Below, piece after piece: positions 34,168 to 45,575 of a DNA stretch of 64,000 nt (within the stretch, counting starts at the first letter, position 1; each line of letters begins with the position of its first letter). Source of the DNA: Amphibalanus amphitrite (taxonomy: Eukaryota; Arthropoda; Thecostraca; Balanomorpha; Balanidae). The notes under the pieces are model-generated. The model was given only the letters and a program-made list of their open reading frames with translations, was not told the DNA's origin and searched no databases. A program made the translations under genes and the position numbers. The stretch covers positions 62,001 to 126,000 of the forward strand of contig NW_024881989.1 of the NCBI RefSeq assembly GCF_019059575.1, written 5' to 3'.

Positions 34168-36310
34168 TCACTTTAAACAACAATCGATTGTTCTGATGGA
34201 CCGCTTTTGAGGACCGCCGGGGCAGCTTGGGAGTCTGTACATATGATGGCGACATCTTCGTGAGCCGGGTGCTCCAGAAGGTGTCTCAGGGCCGTGCGGA
34301 CTGCGGAGGGCTACCATCTCGGCCCGGTAGCTGCTACACAAACTGCCGGCCGGGGCACGGAGATCTCCCGATGTGTCATCCAGCCACACGATGAGTGCTC
34401 CGGCGCCGCCGTCCCTGAAGCCCTCCCTCCGCTGAACCATCCGTCCACACTCAGGTGGTGCACTGGGGAAGGGAGGCCAGATAGAGGGCAGCCTCTTGTC
34501 TCCGGCGTTCTGCGGGCGATCCAGGTGGAAGGCGCGTCCCGGCCTCCAGGTCAAAGGTGACCGGCGCGGGTCGCAGCCACGGTGGGGTACGGGGCTGAAG
34601 GATGGGCTCCATCCTCGCCTCCACTCCAGCCTCCGTCCACGCCACCTGTCCCACTTCTCTCCAGAATGTCACCGATGACCGATGCAGCCGCTTCACTGCC
34701 GTGCTGTCCGCAACTAGTCGGAGGGGGTCCTCTTCAGGGAGGGCTCGCGCCTTCGCCAGCAGTCGAGCAGCTAGCGTGGTCCTTCTTGAAGCCACCCGGG
34801 CGAGGCTCGCTTCCGCCATCAGCGCATGTGTCGCGTTCGACGCGACGCAGCCCGTGATAATCCGAGCCGCAACCCTCATCTCGCGTTCCAACACCTCGAC
34901 GTGGGACGGTGGGGTTGAAGGGAGCCAAGCTTCCGCCGCGTGCTCTAACGCTCCTCGTACGTAGCCGTTGGCCACCGTGCGGAGCTGCTTCTCCTCCAGA
35001 CCTCAGTCCCGTCCTGTCCGGCGCCGCAGGTGGGCGAGCCTCGGCCGGGTACGTTGTTTCAGTTTCTTGCAGTGGTGACCAAAGTATAGGAGGCGGTCTA
35101 GCGTCACACCGAGCAGGTTGAGGGTGTCTCGCGCCTTCACTGTCACTCCGGCCACCTGATGGAGAGGTCCACTGCGTCCCTGGCCCACTGCGAGAGGACC
35201 ATCACCTGCGTCTTTTGGCCGGCGACCAACATCTTCGACGATCTTGCCCACTTGACGAGTGATTCGGCTGCCAGCTGGGCGCGCTGCCTGGCCGTCTGGA
35301 TGTCAGCGCCTGAGCACAGTGCTGCCGTGCCGTCCGCGTACATAAATGGCGACCATTCTGGGATGTCCTTGAGGGAGCGTATGAGCGGTGCTGCCCATAA
35401 CAAAACAAAGGGCGGGGCTAGGCCGCTACCTTGAGGCAATCCTGCCCGGAACACACGCTCTCTGCTGAGCTCTTCACTCCGTTTACCTCCACACGGACTC
35501 TTCTGTCTTGCAGCCACTGCCATAGCCATCGCACCATGCAGAGGGGAAGGCCCCAGTTCGAGAAACCGGACACGAAACAGGCGGTGGTCCACCACGTCGT
35601 AGGCCCTGGCGAAGTCAAAAGCCGTTAGCAAGAACTTCTGTGCCGTCGTGCCCTCGGGTGGGTCCTTCTTCCTCGCCTTGGGGAGATGCCAGCCATCGTG
35701 TACTTCTTGGATGAGTCTCCCGATGCTGTCTCCCACCGACCGGCCCCTTCTGAAGTCGACTTGCTCCGGGGGGATCAAGCCGCGGGACTCTGCCGGGAAC
35801 ACGAGGCGTGCCTTGATGAGGCGCACCACCAGTTTTCCTACGTGGGAAGTGAGGGCGATAGGTCTGAAGCTGGCGACGAGCCTTCTGTCTTTTCCGGACT
35901 TCGGGGTGGGCACAACGGTGGCGGCCCGCCACTGTCGTGGAACCTGACCGGTTGTCCAGGACTCGTTGGTGATTGTCAGCAGTTCACCGCGGGCGACCGG
36001 GCCGAGGTGACGAATCATCTCGCTGGACAGTTGGTCGGGGCCGGGCGACTCCTTCAGCTGTAGTCTGCTGATCTCACTCACCAGGTCTTCCATGTAGAAG
36101 AGGGAACAGGCTGTGTGAGCTGCGATGGCCCTCACACTCCTGACAAGAGCGCAACGTTTGTCGGGTCATCTTGTGGCGAGCGAATCCGGTCCAGCTGCGG
36201 GACGCGGACTTGGCGAAACACGCACGTACTCGCGAGCGAACGCCTCTGCTTTGTCCTTGTCCGTGCTGATGGTTCCGGTACCTGGTAACCTCGGGAGGGT
36301 TCACAAGACA
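34168..36310 (-). mobile_element. Decayed non-LTR retrotransposon (RT plus C-terminal region, 5' truncated)
   Basis: The minus strand reads reverse transcriptase from about 36135 to 35150: SPGPDQLSSEMIRHLG, WRAATVVPTPKSGKDRR, RPIALTSHVGKL, FRRGRSVGDSIGRL, TAFDFARAYDVVDH, GLPQGSGLAPP and FMYADGTAAL. Further frames continue with GVTLDRLLYFGHHCKKL, then ANGYVRGALEHAAEAWL, ALMAEASLARVASRRT and an RNase H-like DGS block near 34440. At least three frame changes separate these pieces. The active-site YADD has become YADG, losing the second catalytic Asp. Order and motifs fit the I/ingi-type group of LINEs, an assignment from memory. The endonuclease is missing, so this is a dead, 5'-truncated copy. 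Confidence 0.8.
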
Positions 36311-36903
36311 CTTGAGAAGTGGGAACGTGGCCTGGACGATGATCCCCGTAATGGACAGGCTATGGAAGATCGCGGCAAAACCATCAGCAAAGTATGGCTC
36401 GCAGCAGTCGCAGGTCGACGAAGCGCACCAGCCCACGTTCAAAGTCCGCACCAATCCTTCGAACAGAGCCGGAAGATCCGCACCGAAGCTGGCTGAGAGT
36501 ACAAAAAAAAAAAAAAATCCGCACCAAGCCCGCACAAGTGACCAGTTGAAAGCCACACTGACCTCAATTATTGATGAGCCACAATCCTGCCGTCTCAGTA
36601 GTGTGGAAACGAAACGAGAAATACGCAATGCAGAACTACAATAAAAGGCATGTCACGCCAATACAAGAACCCTATGCGGTAGCTGCCGCTGGCGATTCAT
36701 CCACGGTGATTATTGTGCAATGTACCATGGTTACCCTAATGGTGTTAACAGCCATTTGGCTCAACGGCTTGACACCTTGCCAAGGCCCCAGTTACAAAAA
36801 ATGGAAATATGAACGGCAAAAAGTGGGCTCATGGCATGCATATGGCATGCATTTTCGGCATTTCTCGTTAGCTCATTAGCTGTATCGAACAACAAATATA
36901 ATA
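36311..36903. other. Intergenic sequence upstream of the retroelement
   Basis: Contains an A-run at 36502-36516 and unique sequence. No gene or recognised repeat. The minus-strand frame here shows no domain. Confidence 0.45.
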
Positions 36904-37115
36904 GCCGGTCCCGTAGCTCAGTTGGTACTTGGTAGAGCGCTGGACTCCGCGTGGTGAGAGCACGCCTTCTCGGTTATAACAGTCCGGGTTCGAAGCGCGA
37001 CGGGCGCTCGACATTTATAGGCCTCCTGACAGGTATGGTTGCGGTTGGTGGCAGGCCGTAGCCAGGCGAAGTCAGTGAGGGGACCGGCCGTGCGCGGCTA
37101 TGTGCGCACGTTAAA
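36904..37115 (+). mobile_element. tRNA-derived SINE, copy B
   Basis: Box A TAGCTCAGTTGG (36911) and box B GGTTCGAAGC (36988) frame a tRNA-like head with an insertion (TTGGTACTTGGTAGAGC duplication and a long variable arm). The body (GCCTCCTGACAGGTATGG, then GTGCGCACGTT) matches copy A at 1632-1815. The damaged head rules out a working tRNA. Confidence 0.75.
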
Positions 37116-38104
37116 CTTTGGACTCTAAATTATGCCATAGAACTGGAATTGCGCGATCCGAGGGTAAAGGGCAGGGTCACCGCAACAAGCTCCGCTTAGC
37201 GGTGGCTCTGTCCTTGCGGATCCTTCCTATCAAAAGGTTCGGACTAAATTTATAAAAAAAAAACAAAACAGGCAAGCCATTCACAGCGGATTTGACTACT
37301 TAGCCGCGGCAAAGCGATGGTCCTGAAGGCCTGCCATCAACCATGCGCATCTCGCTCTACCTACCACCGAGCGACAACGCCAAGTTTTCACATGAGCCGA
37401 GCGCATCTAGTTGACGAACGCTGCAGAGTGCAGAATGCAACAAACTCAGCTTCTTTCAACACAGCCAGGCTGGTCGAAAGTACCCGATAACTTGTTCGCG
37501 TTTGACTGCTTGAAGCGGCGGAGCGGTGATTTTCTAGCCCCCGGCTCCCATTGGCCGTATGAATCTTAAGCTCGAGGAGATGAGATCTCATCGGCCGTGC
37601 CCATCCCTCTCACTCTACCGCCGCCGCCTCGCAAAACCGAGCGGTGAGTTTCGTGTTGTAGGTAACAGTGCAAAGAGTGCGAACTTGCGGGCGAGCCACG
37701 TCACACGTGATTGATGGGACCACCAGCACCGGCAGTCCGTTCCGACAACCTCACACTCATTTTGACCCGAGAGCACACTGAATTACCTACGTGATTTCAT
37801 CAAGGCTCCAATAATGCTTTTTTCCTCATCTATCTCGTCGGGTCTGTCTGTCATGCCCGTCACTAAGCCAATTCCGCACCGCACTTCACCAGCCGACCTA
37901 GTCCACACCGACGAGATCACGTCGAAATTGCCATACTTTGCAGACTGGGTTGACCTGACCTGGAAGGTCAACCAATGACCTAGGACCTTTAATGGGGTAT
38001 CATTGGCTTCCTCTCGTCGCGGGCATCACGCTCGTTTTTTTTCTGCAAAGCTCTAGCTCGATGAAGGGCCAAACAGCAAGGGAGGTCCAAAGCAACCCCC
38101 CTTC
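37116..38104. other. Intergenic DNA, no gene recognised
   Basis: Mixed unique sequence. Near 37950 a GACCTGACCTGGAAGGTCA motif matches one at 49010-49030 and suggests a fragment of a dispersed element. Nothing else can be supported. Confidence 0.4.
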
Positions 38105-38112
38105 CTTATAGG

Positions 38113-38395
38113 CAGGGCTGCGGAGTCGGAGTCGGAGTCGGTCGGAGTCGACAGTTGTGACCGGAGTCGGAGTCGGAGTCGATTTTAGAAACCCGAGCCG
38201 GAGTCGGAGTCGGAGTCACCGAAAATCTGTCGACTCCGCAGTCCTGCTAGGACTGCGGAGTCGGAGTCGGGAGTTGGAGTCGGTCGAAGTCGACAATTCT
38301 GCCCGGAGTCGGAGTCGGAGTCGGAGCTGGTTTTTGAAAGCCGGAGTCGGAGTCGGAGTCGGAGTCCCCGAAAATCCATCGACTCCGCAGCCCTG
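38113..38395. mobile_element. hAT-type MITE with (GGAGTC)n interior and perfect 8-bp duplication
   Basis: Left end CAGGGCTGCGGAGTCGG is the exact inverse of the right end (GACTCCGCAGCCCTG). The perfect 8-bp duplication CTTATAGG flanks it (38105-38112 and 38396-38403). An 8-bp duplication with CAGGG termini is typical of hAT elements. The interior is GGAGTC hexamers in two halves around a central CTGCTAGGACTGCGGAGTCG. It has no coding capacity and must be mobilised by a transposase encoded elsewhere. Confidence 0.9.
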
Positions 38396-38403
38396 CTTAT
38401 AGG

Positions 38404-39746
38404 TATTTTCGCGGCTGGCAAAACACCAATACGGTATCAAAACACCAATACTGTCCGCATAACGGGCTGACTGTGCCAAAATTTTGATTTTTTATCAAAA
38501 TTTTGGCAGAGTCCATCCATATTCCGTTATGCCAGACTTGTCCGCCGTCAGTAATACGGATTTCTCTTCCGGCTCCAGTGCTGGAAATGAGGCCGCTTTC
38601 TAGTTTCTGGTCCCGGCGTTTTATTCTCCGGGTGGGTTAGCCCCGTCTTAGCCTTTCAGGACCCCTCAGAGCCGTGGTTATTTTCGCCGCTCGGCCCATT
38701 CGAGATGCAAAGTTGATAGTCACACCAAGTTTATTTGGGGCCTCTGAATACACGACTTTGAAATCAATCGATTCTACGAAACATTTTTCTTCAATCTATA
38801 TGCATACAGTAACTCCAGCCTAGGCTGGTTTGGCTGGTCCTAAATAAGCTTTGCCCAGCTGCAGCACCACGCTGGGCTTTTCAGCCATTGGCGCCCTGCT
38901 GGGGGGGGGGGAAGATTCTGACCCCCCCCCCGCCTAACTTCCGAACAGATGGTCGTATAAAGACGGGGAAAACGGCAATCGAAAGCTCTCAACAAGGCGG
39001 ATCTTAAGTGCCCAATTTTTTCTTCGGGTGAGATCAAGTAAAGGTGTTAACCTCGGTCAAGGTCAGGTCACAGCCCGTCAGGTCACGAAGCTGGTCAAAG
39101 CATAGAGATCTTATATACAATTTAATTTGGGATAGTTTAATTCAAGTCGGTATGAATCCGACTTGACAATTTACTAGGAGGGTTTTGCAGCGCTATTAGT
39201 TCGGCATTTAATTATAAATCATTGCTAATTTCGATCCGGATATCGTTATTCAATGCTGGCCTTTGCGTCCTCAGAAAGTTGTTTATAGTCATGAAGGCTT
39301 GCATTGACCCATACTTTCCATTTTTCAGCACCATTATTCGCCGTAGTTGACCAGGTGTTTTTCTTCAGCTCTCCCCTGAATCCTTTGGCTTAGACCTGGC
39401 GTATCACCCGTGCATCGCAAGACGCACCTACCACACACAAGTTCATGATCCCCACGAACCCACATCAGCGTCCGTTCGCTTGGTGTGTGACCCCTTGACC
39501 TTTGGCCGCGACAACTGCCAGCTTGCTGGAGCACCCCTCCCTACACCCCTCCCTACGCCCGCTCCCCTCCCTCCCCCCCCCCCCCGGGTCGTGTCACAAA
39601 GGTTCGGGCTTACGCTACTACCGGCCGCTGCGCAGCTGTCACCTAGCGCTTGGGAATGTGTGGTCTGGTGCGGATTCAGCCAACTACCGGCTCGCGACAC
39701 CAGCGCCACGTAGTGGCGACGGCACATTCTTTTTAGACACACTGTA
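38404..39746. other. Repeat-rich intergenic DNA with a fragment of the TTAA-flanked family
   Basis: 38880-39110 has the G-run/C-run hairpin followed by CTAACTTCCGAACAGATGGTC, CAATCGAAAGCTCTC and GGTCAAGGTCAGGTCA, all shared with the complete element at 54321-55513. It looks like a truncated copy. 39530-39590 is a C-rich run. No gene is recognised. Confidence 0.6.
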
Positions 39747-42700
39747 CAGGTCTCGCGGGTTTTAAGCGTAGGTTTCGCCTTTCCGGCCATATCTTTTTCG
39801 TCTTCAGCTTTGTAGGCTTGAAGATGTGGCCGATTTATTCGTATAACTCCCTTTCATGATCGTGGAAAAGGGTTTGATCGTATGCCGGCTAGTTTCGGAG
39901 AAATTAAAAGAAAACCTCAAAATTCGCCGTTTAGGGCATTCTGACCGCGGCTTCCCTGCAGTCGCCTATGACTACAGTGGCGCCACCCGACGAGTAGGAC
40001 GCTGAAACACAGAGGCATGAATGAATCGAGCGCGTGGTGAACGGTGGATAGAGGCGGGACCCGGCAGGGGCTATCACTGCGGCCCGCCGCGCAGGGCGTC
40101 CTTGGACAGCGGGCGAGCCTTCGGGCGCTGAGGCCAGAGGTCACGATAGCCAGGCTCTGTTTGGCATGAAGGGAGGGGAGGCGCTCGCCTCAGCCAACTC
40201 AGCCGGTTTGGTGTAGTGGTGGTGGTGTGTGTGTGGGGGGGGGGGGCGGCAGGCGAGAGGGGCTAGAACGAACGGGATAAAATAGAATGGAAATGTCGTG
40301 CCATGGTCAACTTACAACATTGTTTACCTTATAAGCATTTATTAACAGTACGAAAGAACCCACCATATTACCCCCGCGCCCCGCTGGGGTCTACGGAGCA
40401 ACGCGCCTTGCTGGGGGGGGGGGAATCCCCCCTAAGATCTCGAAAACCACGCAACATAGCGACAAGCGGCAAACGGTGTTGGATAGCCCCATCAGGGAAC
40501 TACCTTGTGACCCGATTTCGTTGACCTAGGTCAAACCGATGACGTCACAGGTCACGTCAAATGTCGAATTTTCACCGTTTACCTACAGGCATTTCAAGAA
40601 ATGCGTTGTAAAATCGAGGTAAAATGCATTTCATTGAAAATCATCGATGGGGAAATGTTCGTCAAACACATATTTTGCTACTTGAAGTCACTGATACCAG
40701 GTCAGGTCACAGAGGTCAGGTCAGTGAGGGTCACAATATGAAAATATCATGTGATGCATGTTTTATGGTCCATTTTATATGCCAAATACGATTATGTATG
40801 TCAGGCAGCCTTTGGGGTCAGTTAAGATTATGTTCCGGTGAAGGTCAGGTCAAGGTCAGGTCAAATTAGGTCAAATTTTAAAGTTGATATTTTTGCATTA
40901 AATGGGTATCGATTCGATGCAGCTCGTCACGAGGAGTTCAATGGTAATTTTTGTTTTGCGCTACGTGATCTAGAACTGCTAAAAATTGAGTTTAAAATAT
41001 GACGTCATCAATTTTGAACAGTTTTTTCGCTATAACTTGGCCCAAAAAAAAGGAAGAATCAATCTAAAATTTGGTATGTATATAGAAAAGCGCAGGGACT
41101 ATCACATATATTCCGTTTTTTGAAATTCGGAAAAAAGGATTTTTTTCTTTTAAAATCCCAGAATTTTGAAAATCTAAGATAGCAGTTTTGTAGCGCTATT
41201 TTTTGTCTACATGACCGTGTAAAGAACTTTGAAATTGCTTGGTAATTGTAGCTTTTGTGAGCGTTTAAAGATTTCATGTTTTTTGCTCATTTTTGCTGGA
41301 ACATGACCTCAGTTTGACCTCAATAACTCCTGACCTAATGTGACCTAAGACTTGAAATTTGGTGTGAAGGTGTCAAATTGATGCCCCGAAAGGTAATTTG
41401 GCGGCGCCGCGCGCCTCCGTTTTCTTGCTATTCAGGAAAAACCAAAGGGGGGGGGGCAAATTGCCCCCCCCCCCCCAGCAGGGCAAAGGCTAAATTGAGA
41501 AACATACCTACAGGAAATGTTAATTTTCGATGTTTCCGCTTACTTTGGAAACCCTCTTATTAGGGGTGATAAAATGAGCCCCTTCCTCGTTTTTTCCTGA
41601 ATAACTCGCGTAAATAGTGGCGGATAGCAGCGAAGCTTTCACGTTTTGGAAATGTAGTGCAGCAGAAAAGAAAACTTTGTTGTGAAACGACCTCCAACCT
41701 CAGCAGGTCACGGTAAACCCTCACCCCGTTCGGGGGTGGGCAATATAGCGCCCCTGTGTATTTTCCTGAATAGCAAGAAAACGGCGACGCGCAGCCCCGC
41801 CAAATTTTCAGTAGCTTGCTGGTAATCAATTTGACACCTTCACATAAAATCTCAAGTCTTAGGTTACCTTAGGTCAGGAGTTATTGAGGTCAAACTGAGG
41901 TCATGTTCGAGCAAAAATGAGCAAAAAAAAAACATGAAATCTTGAAACGCTCTCATAAAAGCTACAGTTAACAAGGAATTTCAAAAGCTCTCTACCTAGT
42001 CGTGTAAAGGAAAGACGGCGCTACAAAACTGCAATATGGAATTTTCAAACTTTTGAGATTTTGACCCCCAAATAAAAAATTGGTCTGGTATAAAATAGCA
42101 AAAACAAAAACAAAAGTTCTTCGAATTAAAAATGGAATATATATATATATATTAGTCCCTGCTTTCTTCGATCTACATAACAAATTGTAGATCAATATCT
42201 CCTTTATTGACCAAGTTTTAGCGAAAAAAACAGTTCAAAATTGATTACGTCAATTTTAACTCAATTTTTAGCAATTCTAGACCACGTAGCGCAAAACAAA
42301 GACCACTATTAGCCTTCCCGTGACGAGCTGCATCGAATCGATACCCATTTCAAGCCAAAAAGTATTTCCTCGTTGGGGCAATCCAACACCGCTTGCTGCT
42401 TGTCGCTATTTTTCGTGGTTCTCGAAATCTTGGGGGGGGGGGGCAAAATAATTCTCCCTCCCCCCCCCCCCAATGGGACCTATGCTTGGTAGACCCCGAC
42501 GGGGCGCGGGTTAAATGACAGAACTGTTCCCAAGAAATAGCATTACAGTCGTCTCCCGGCCTCAATGGTAAGCAGCTAAAACTTTGAACGACTACCTATG
42601 GATCGGCACGCTGCCGGCTCACTCCGCCCGCTGGCTACGGGTGGCCTTGACCGTCCAATGCCGATTGGCCAACGGCCGAGGTCGTGGGCTGGTCAGCACG

Positions 42701-42970
42701 CAGAGAGGACGGAACGCGGTACTGCACATTGTGAGTGACCTCTGACCTTTCCCCGTCCCCTGACCGCATGCCGTGTCGCCGGCCCAGACGATAGAAACCG
42801 GTTCTAGCCTCTACGCAGGCTGCCACTCTGACCCTTCCCTCCCCACTTTACTATGTGTCGTAGTACGCACTCGCGAGTAACTGGGCGGAGCAAATGGTCA
42901 CCGATACAGAGGCGGAACCGGTTGCCCTCCCGCTCGCCGAGCGACCTACCGCTAAAACCCGCGAGACCTG
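39747..42970. mobile_element. TA-flanked element with CAGGTCTCGCGGG ends, containing nested insertions
   Basis: Left end CAGGTCTCGCGGGTTTTA and right end (TAAAACCCGCGAGACCTG) are inverted, and TA occurs on each outer side (39745-39746, 42971-42972). The same terminus opens the small MITE at 50476. If the two ends belong together, the foldback element at 40371-42510 is nested inside. Sequence outside the nested part (39765-40370, 42515-42940) shows no gene. The pairing of the ends is an inference. Confidence 0.5.
40371..42510. mobile_element. 2.1-kb foldback element, TTAA family
   Basis: Ends read CCCGCGCCCCGCTGGGGTC and the inverse of CCCGCGCCCCGTCGGGGTC. The right side is followed by TTAA (42511-42514); the left side has decayed to TTAC. 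The two arms are inverted over most of their length: GGGTATCGATTCGATGCAGC at 40903 is mirrored at 42320-42350, and TTCTTGCTATTCAGGAAAA near 41420 is mirrored near 41765. G/C-run hairpins lie near both ends and in the middle. AGGTCA repeats are dense at 40690-40875. No transposase is seen. Confidence 0.75.
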
Positions 42971-44452
42971 TACCATGCTATCAGTATCGACTGAGACTCA
43001 GATAGACTCAGAACGACTCAGGCAGACTCAAACTGACTCAGACCGACTCAACCGACTCAAATAGATTCCGATCGACTCAGACCGACCCAAACTGACTCAG
43101 ACCGACTCAACCGACTCAAATAGATTCCGATCGACTCAGACCGACTCAGAACGACTCAAACAGACTCAGACCGACTCAATCGACTCAAATCGATTCCGAT
43201 CGACTCCGACAGACTCAGAACGACTCAGGCAGACTCAAACTGACTCAGACCGACTCAACCGACTCAAATCGATTCCGATCGACTCAGACCGACTCAGAAC
43301 GACTCAAACTGACTCAGACCGACTCAACCGTCTCAAATCGATTCCGATCGACGCAGACAGACTCAGAACGACTCCGGCAAACTCAAACCGACTCAGGCAG
43401 ACTCAAACTGACTCGATTTGAGTCGGTTGAGTCGGTTTGAATCCGCCTGAGTCTGTCTGAGTCGTTCTGAGTCGTTCTGAGTCTTTCTGAGTCGCTCGGA
43501 ATCGATCTGAGTCTGCCTGAGTCGGTTTGAGTCTGCCTGAGTCTATCTGAATCGGCCCGAGTCTGCCTGAGTCGTTCTGAGTCTGTCTGAGTCGCTCGGA
43601 ATCGAGTTTTGTCGGTTGAGTCGGTCTGAGTCAGTTTGAGTCGTTCTGAGTCGGACGAGTCAGTTTGAGTCTGCTTGAGTCGGTTTGAGTCTGTCTGAGT
43701 CGTTCTGAGTCTGTCTGAGTCTGCCTGAGTCATTCGGAGTCTGCCTGAGTCGCTCGGAATCGATTTGATTCGGTTTGAGTCCACCTGAGTCGTTCTGAGT
43801 CGGTCTGAGTCGATCGGAATCAATTTGAGTCGGTTGAGTCAATCTGAGTCGGTTTGAGTCGGTCTGAGTCGGTTTGAGTCGGTCTGAGTAGTTTGAGTCG
43901 TTCTGAGTCGGTCGAGTCAGTTTGAGCCTGCCTGAGTCGGTTTGAGTCTGCCTAAGTCGTTCTGAGTCTGTCTGAGTCTGCCTGAGTCATTCTGAGTCTG
44001 CCTGAGTCGCTCGGAATCGTTTTGAGTCCGTTTGAGTCTGCCTGAGTCGTTCTGAATCGGTCTGAGTCGATCGGAATCGATTTGAGTCGGTTTAAGCGGT
44101 CTGAGTCAGTTTGAGTCGGTCTGAGTCAGTTTGAGTGGGTCTGAGTCAGTTTGAGTCGGTCGAGTCAGTTTGAGTCTGCCTGAGTCGGTTTGAGTCTGCC
44201 TGAGTTGTTCTGAGTCTGTCTGAGTCGATCGGAATCGATAGGAATCTATTATTAGAGTCGGTTGAGTCGTTCTGAGTCGATTGGAATCGATTTGAGTCGA
44301 TTGAGTCGGTCTGAGTCAGTTTGGGTCGTTCTGAGTCGATCTGAGTCGATCAGAATCTATTTGAGTCGGTTGAGTCGGTCTAAGTCAGTTTGAGTCTGCC
44401 TGAGTCGTTCTGAGTCTATCTGAGTCTCAGTTGATACTGATAGCGTGGTACG
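42970..44452. mobile_element. 1.5-kb foldback element built of GACTCA/TGAGTC repeats
   Basis: The outer 70 bp are near-perfect inverted repeats: TACCATGCTATCAGTATCGA at the left, and the inverse of TGATACTGATAGCGTGGTA at the right. The left arm (43000-43400) is a tandem of GACTCA-containing 10-12 bp units, and the right arm (43401-44440) of TGAGTC units. The whole therefore folds into one long hairpin. Unit boundaries are marked by GATTCCGATC/GATCGGAATC. No gene. Confidence 0.85.
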
Positions 44453-44529
44453 TTCTCTTACCCAGTGACGTCACAGCATGCTACGGCTTGGCACGGTGGC
44501 CCAATACTGCCTAATGCAGGAAACCTTAA
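44453..44529. other. Spacer with left TTAA of the next element
   Basis: Unique spacer. TTAA at 44526-44529 is the left target site of the element that follows. Confidence 0.5.
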
Positions 44530-44960
44530 AGGAAATAGTTCACTTTTAACATGGGGTTTGGAACTGGAATAGCAGTTTTGTTGCTTGCGCTGAGACTAGC
44601 ACAAATGAGAAGCTTTTACGGCCCAACGATCACCCTAGACGAAGATATTCCATTTTTCGTTCCGAAAAGAGTGCCTTGCAGAGGAATGCGTGCCTTGCTG
44701 AGGAATGCAGTCACGTCATCGTCAGCCAATCAGAATGCTGCTTACAGCCGATGGGTTTGTCCTACGCAATATGATTGGTCAACGCGTAATAAGCTTCCGC
44801 GTCAAACATTATTTTATATAGAATATAGTTCTTCTTATACTAAAATATAGAAAAGAATCCTTTTTACAAAAACGTTTTGTTTTAGTTTCTGATCATTTTG
44901 AGCATAAAAAAACATAAATCCATAGCAAAATACTAATTTCAGGAAAGTGAACTATTTCCT
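44530..44960. mobile_element. 431-bp MITE with TTAA flanks
   Basis: AGGAAATAGTTCACTTT at the left and AAAGTGAACTATTTCCT at the right are exact inverted repeats, each bordered on the outside by TTAA (44526-44529 and 44961-44964). TTAA target sites are the hallmark of piggyBac-like elements. The interior has an open frame of about 100 codons without recognisable domains, which I do not call a gene. Confidence 0.85.
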
Positions 44961-45575
44961 TTAACCTTGAACGAAAACGCTACCGGTGACGCCAGGGTTA
45001 CCGATACCGTAGAATCACGTATAACCTTTTTTGTTGTCTTGATTCGTTTAAAAATGAAGATGTTAGAGACGTTTGAAATTTTGCCATTTTTTTAGGCGAA
45101 AATGGCAAAACCGCGACTCTGAGTGTGTTCTGAAAAGCTAAACGCTGGACGGGATTAACCCGCCCACTGCCCAGAGGTTTAGGTTTAGGTTTAGGTTTAT
45201 GTAGTGGGTTAGGTTTAGACACAGTCTATTCAGTACCCACATCATACTGGTTTGGGACAAGATACCTTAAACACTGTGGGGATCAGAAAGCGGCCTCATT
45301 TCCAGCACGGTCTGATTCGCTGGCTCATGTCCTCTCGCCCCCAAATCCTGCAACCAAACCTTTATGTAAGCTTCTCTTACAATAACCTGAAGTTATTGCT
45401 TTAATATTCGCACTAACTTGCTAATTCTGGTAAATTTCGGACAGGGTTGTGAGCTTACCTGTATGTACCTAACTTGATTATCTTGTCACTACAACTAAGA
45501 AAGTTAACTAGCTTTATTTGTTGATAATAATGGCTTTGTCACTTCAAGCACAAGGTAAAAAATCTTCTCAAATAC
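44961..45575. other. Fragment of the TTAA family plus a TTTAGG run
   Basis: 45010-45115 (CACGTATAACCTTTTTTGTT, then AAAAATGAAGATGTTAG and AGGCGAAAATGGC) matches 55223-55322 of the complete TTAA element. It is therefore a solo fragment. 45178-45200 holds four TTTAGG-like units. The remainder is unique. Confidence 0.6.

Noticed and set aside
44551-44850. 99-codon frame inside the TTAA MITE
   Set aside because: No recognisable domain, no splice context, and it lies within a non-autonomous transposon.
45178-45230. Internal telomere at TTTAGG/TTAGGTTTAG run
   Set aside because: Only a few irregular units; too short to claim a telomere relic or fusion point.
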